Origin: Leptotrichia buccalis C-1013-b
GTDB lineage: Bacteria > Fusobacteriota > Fusobacteriia > Fusobacteriales > Leptotrichiaceae
Reading direction: 5' to 3'
DNA length: 64,000 nt
Assembly: GCF_000023905.1 (NCBI RefSeq)
Contig: NC_013192.1
Coordinates: 1,674,001 to 1,738,000, forward strand
This document shows, in pieces, positions 61,078-64,000 of the stretch (the first letter of the stretch is position 1; every line of letters begins with the position of its first letter). The translations under genes and the position numbers were made by a program. Under the pieces are notes generated by a model. That model had not been told where the DNA came from and made no database searches. It saw only the letters and a list, made by a program, of their open reading frames with translations.

Positions 61078-62727
61078 ATGAAAAAGTTTAAATTAATAGT
61101 GATCTCATCACTTTTAATAGCAACAGGAATTACAACTTTTGCAGAAAGAGCGAATAATAAAAAAATTGAAAAAAAATCAGGTGTATTTACAGAAGCAACA
61201 AAGGAAAAATGTATGAGTTTAAAAAACAGTAAAATTTATCAGACTGAGATTACAAGTACAGAATGGAAAGAGGAAGGACCTTTGGAAGAAGATGAAAATG
61301 CCAGATTTAGTGGTTCCAGTACAGCTAAGGCTTCGGCTCCCGCACATTGTGTAGTTAGAGGGGAAATTGAAAAGAGAAAAGGTGCAGATGGGAAAGATTA
61401 CTCGATTGGTTTTGAATTAAGACTGCCTTCGAAATGGAATAATAAATTTCTGTTTCAAGGCGGAGGCGGATTGAATGGAACTGTTTCACCAGCAGTTGGA
61501 AAAGCTCGTCCATCAGGGTCAACAGCAACACCTGCCCTGACTCGTGGATATGTAGTTGTAAGTACTGATAGTGGACATTCAGGCTCAAGAGATACAAGCT
61601 TTGCAAAAGATCAGCAGGCAGTTTTAAATTATGCATTTCAGTCTACTGGGAAAGTTACAAATGTTGCAAAGCAATTAATAAAAATAATGTATAGTAATCA
61701 ACCAAAACATAGTTATTTTATGGGATGTTCAAATGGTGGTCGTGAAGCAATGCAGGCTGCAATGTACTATCCAAATGAATTTGATGGAATTGTAGCCGGA
61801 AATCCTGGATTTAGATTATCAAAAGCTGCGATTGGTGAAGCATGGGATAATAATCAATTTCTAAAATATGCGCCTACTGATGCAAATGGCAATAAGATAG
61901 TCGCAGATGCCTTGACACAGGAAGATCTGAATGCAGTTGTTCAAGGTGTTGTTGATAGATGTGATGCTAAAGATGGATTGAAAGATGGAATTATAAACAG
62001 CTGGGAAAAGTGTGACTTTAAACCGGAAATGATTGAGAAAAAAATTGGCAAGAAAAAAGTTGATTTGCTAAATGCAATATTTAATGGAGCAAAGAACAGC
62101 AAAGGAGAAAATGTTTATGCATCATGGCCTTATGATGCGGGAATAAGTACAAGAGGTTGGCGTATGTGGAAACACGGTACCTCAAAAACGGGAACACCAA
62201 ATTCAATGAATTTCATGATGGGAGCATCCAGTTTGAGTGATTATTATATGAAACCTGCAAAACCTGGAATGAAGTCAACAGAATTTGACTTTGATAAGGA
62301 TGTTGCAAAAACCAATGAAATTGGTGGATTAAATGATGCTGATAAAACGGATTTGTCAACATTTAAAGCTCGTGGCGGGAAAATGATTATTTATGAAGGT
62401 GTGTCAGATCCTGTGTTTTCTGCTCATGATATTAGAGACTGGTATAAAAAATTAGTGGAAAATATGGGAAATGTTGACAGTTTCACACGTTTATTCATGG
62501 TTCCAGGAATGAATCATTGCGGTGGAGGCCCTGCGATGGAAAATTTTGATGCTTTGACAGCTCTTGAAAAATGGACAGAAGACGGTGTTGCCCCAGATTA
62601 TATCATTGGAAAAGCTGGAAAAGAATATCCAGATCAAAATAAGGAACAGCCACTTTGTCCATATCCGAAGGTAGCGACTTATATTGGCGGAGATAAGAAT
62701 AAGGCTAGTAGTTTTGAGTGTAAATAA
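61078..62727 (+). CDS. tannase/feruloyl esterase family protein
   Basis: A 549-residue exported esterase. Signal peptide ~1-22 (LIVISSLLIATGITTFA). Catalytic elements: nucleophile elbow GCSNGG with Ser218, Asp444 in GVSDPVFSAHD and His480 in MNHCGGGP. The paired Cys typical of the family beside Ser218 (Cys217) and His480 (Cys481) are both present and could form the known disulphide. These enzymes hydrolyse gallate or ferulate esters of plant polyphenols; the oral or gut niche fits. AGGAGG site. Single gene. Confidence 0.93.
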   Translation: MKKFKLIVISSLLIATGITTFAERANNKKIEKKSGVFTEATKEKCMSLKNSKIYQTEITSTEWKEEGPLEEDENARFSGSSTAKASAPAHCVVRGEIEKRKGADGKDYSIGFELRLPSKWNNKFLFQGGGGLNGTVSPAVGKARPSGSTATPALTRGYVVVSTDSGHSGSRDTSFAKDQQAVLNYAFQSTGKVTNVAKQLIKIMYSNQPKHSYFMGCSNGGREAMQAAMYYPNEFDGIVAGNPGFRLSKAAIGEAWDNNQFLKYAPTDANGNKIVADALTQEDLNAVVQGVVDRCDAKDGLKDGIINSWEKCDFKPEMIEKKIGKKKVDLLNAIFNGAKNSKGENVYASWPYDAGISTRGWRMWKHGTSKTGTPNSMNFMMGASSLSDYYMKPAKPGMKSTEFDFDKDVAKTNEIGGLNDADKTDLSTFKARGGKMIIYEGVSDPVFSAHDIRDWYKKLVENMGNVDSFTRLFMVPGMNHCGGGPAMENFDALTALEKWTEDGVAPDYIIGKAGKEYPDQNKEQPLCPYPKVATYIGGDKNKASSFECK

Positions 62728-62756
62728 AACTAAACTTTTAAAAATGAGGTGTATAA

Positions 62757-63659
62757 ATGAGTAAAATAAAATATTCATCACAATGGCAAGTTGAAAAATT
62801 AGAACATGAATATTTCAAAGAGATGAAAGAAGACCATCAACAACAGTTAGCATTGTCTCAAGAAAATCAATTTAATGATTACCAATATGACTACTATTCA
62901 GCAAAAGATGAAAATTATTATGATAAACTAAAAAAAATCCAAAGAAAAATTGCTAAAATTAATCATGATAATTATAAAGAATTTGATAATTTTTCTAAAA
63001 GTGAAGATATATTTTTGAAATATTGGGAAAATATTAAAAAGAATTATAGGATTATTTATGAAATAGAAAAAGAACTGATTAAAATGGAAGAAGAAATACA
63101 TCCATCACTGTATATGCCAGCTATAATAGATGATAATAAAGGAGAATTTCAAAAGTTTATAGATAATTTAAAAAAAGAAATTGATGAAAAATTATTACTA
63201 ATTTGGGAATATGAAAAACCATTATTTCGATATCGATTTGATATTTTACTAACAGATTTTGAAAGAAAAGAAAAAGAAATAAAAACACTAATAGAAACTC
63301 ATGAAAAAACAATAAATAAACAACTAAAAGAAACAAAAGATATAGAAGAAAAATACAGAGAGTTAATTAATGAACAAAAAAAATATGATAAAAAAATATT
63401 AGAAATAATGGGAATATTTTTAAGTATATTTTCAGTAATAGGATTAGGTGTTTCTAGTTTATCAAAATTAAAGAGTAATTATTTTTCTACATGGAGTATG
63501 ATTTGTGGAACAATTTTAATAACTATTTCAGGATTATTTTATTTAATAAACTTTAATGAGAAAGTTGAAAAGAAAACTTTAAAAATTCTAATACCTGGCA
63601 TAATTGGGTTAATACTAATAATTATCGGTGTTGTGTGCAGAAAATTTCTTGAGATTTAA
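62757..63659 (+). CDS. coiled-coil membrane protein, unknown
   Basis: A 300-residue protein. Residues ~1-215 are a charged, Lys/Glu/Tyr-rich helical region with coiled-coil stretches (KIQRKIAKINHDNYKEF, KTINKQLKETKDIEEKYRELI). Residues ~220-298 hold three membrane helices near the C-terminus (MGIFLSIFSVIGLGVSSL, WSMICGTILITISGLFYLI, ILIPGIIGLILIIIGVVC). No family recognised. The ATG follows GAGGTG. It starts 30 bp after the esterase stop but probably has an unrelated job. Confidence 0.72.
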   Translation: MSKIKYSSQWQVEKLEHEYFKEMKEDHQQQLALSQENQFNDYQYDYYSAKDENYYDKLKKIQRKIAKINHDNYKEFDNFSKSEDIFLKYWENIKKNYRIIYEIEKELIKMEEEIHPSLYMPAIIDDNKGEFQKFIDNLKKEIDEKLLLIWEYEKPLFRYRFDILLTDFERKEKEIKTLIETHEKTINKQLKETKDIEEKYRELINEQKKYDKKILEIMGIFLSIFSVIGLGVSSLSKLKSNYFSTWSMICGTILITISGLFYLINFNEKVEKKTLKILIPGIIGLILIIIGVVCRKFLEI

Positions 63660-63666
63660 ATTTAAT

Positions 63667-63711
63667 AAAAATGATGTTTTGAATTAATTTTCTCTACATC
63701 ATTTTTATTTT
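63667..63711. terminator. bidirectional terminator
   Basis: AAAAATGATG (63667-63676) pairs with CATCATTTTT (63697-63706), T-rich on both exits, between convergent genes. Confidence 0.85.
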
Positions 63712-63717
63712 TTCAAA

Positions 63718-64000
63718 TTATTTGTTTTTTATTTTATACACTTTCTTTTTATCTCTTATCTTATATCCGTCATCATTTTTATTATAGTGTTTATTAAGTG
63801 TTTTTACATCTGCTTCCTTAAAAATTTTACCTTTGTAATAAGCATTATTCTTATCTTTTGTATAATCTTCATCAAGAATTTGAAAAGTATCAATATCGAC
63901 ATTTTTACTTTCTAATAGGACAAATTTTGTATTATCATTTTCATCTTCAGTAAAATAGTACAAATCTTTATTTTGTTTTACTAAAGAATAGTCTATTACT
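63718..64000 (-). CDS. partial DKNYYY-type protein, runs off right edge
   Basis: The frame stays open from the stop at 63718 to the window edge, so the 5' part is missing; an apparent TTG start at 63963 is internal. The visible part includes VIDYSLVKQNKDLYYF at the edge and DYTKDKNNAYYKGKIFKEADVKTL, which fits the DKNYYY repeat family of exported proteins of unknown function. It ends KKVYKIKNK. Confidence 0.7.
   Translation of the reverse strand, partial: VIDYSLVKQNKDLYYFTEDENDNTKFVLLESKNVDIDTFQILDEDYTKDKNNAYYKGKIFKEADVKTLNKHYNKNDDGYKIRDKKKVYKIKNK

Noticed and set aside
1-64000. CRISPR array or cas genes, expected in Leptotrichia-like genomes
   Set aside because: I saw no regularly spaced direct repeats and no Cas1, Cas2 or HEPN-effector motifs.

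Overview
The window is very AT-rich and dense with TTG and GTG starts. It carries low-GC Gram-negative-style genes: many lipoproteins and signal peptides, a Wzz-like protein, a tannase-family esterase and a DUF4280 spike protein. Together with the housekeeping genes (dus, purD, efp, carAB, csp, a DEAD-box helicase) this suggests a Fusobacteriota genome, most likely Leptotrichia or a close relative. The assignment is inferred from gene content and base composition; no database search was run. I saw no rRNA, tRNA or CRISPR array.

Layout. 1-5.7 kb: small secreted proteins, dus, a YhcH/YiaL-family gene, and a run of peptide/cell-wall salvage enzymes (LD-carboxypeptidase, M19 dipeptidase, C26 gamma-glutamyl hydrolase). 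5.8-11.3 kb (minus): purD, three adjacent TPR paralogues with a shared DCPxH C-terminus, and a YefM/YoeB-type toxin-antitoxin pair with its promoter-operator. 11.4-13.8 kb: two secreted YARHG-domain paralogues. 14-24.3 kb (plus): an anchored unknown, a SIMPL protein, efp, DUF4298, two related membrane proteins, a DEAD-box helicase, three PepSY proteins and a two-component system. 24.4-31.9 kb (minus): DUF4300 lipoprotein, secreted SH3 paralogues, LprI-like, DUF2207 and zinc-ribbon proteins. 31.9-32.9 kb holds no intact gene but contains a possible orphan transcript. 32.9-40.7 kb (plus): carAB, a DUF3829-like lipoprotein, kptA, an oxidoreductase and a glycosyltransferase. 40.8-42.1 kb (minus): an EndoU nuclease between a short antitoxin-like gene and a candidate immunity gene.

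42.1-43.7 kb: a transposase-less mobile cassette. Two inverted copies of a MITE-like repeat enclose a promoter, a DUF1722 gene and a pyrimidine-dimer DNA glycosylase gene. The unit is flanked by a perfect 9-bp direct repeat (TGTAAACTT), so it appears to have moved as one piece. This is the strongest candidate for an undescribed system in the window.

43.8-50 kb: a histidine phosphatase, a GNAT protein, a ThiXYZ-type transporter plus thiamine-binding protein under a TPP riboswitch with its own terminator, a Wzz-like protein, a PHP phosphatase and a cold-shock protein. 51-60.9 kb (minus): a locus that may be linked to a contractile injection system. It holds a 721-residue protein that may be sheath-like, a 1331-residue spike/effector with an N-terminal lysozyme-like domain, a central DUF4280 PAAR-like domain and a C-terminal DUF5675-like domain, and two lipoproteins that could be immunity or accessory factors. 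61-64 kb: a tannase-family esterase, a coiled-coil membrane protein and a partial DKNYYY-type protein running off the right edge.
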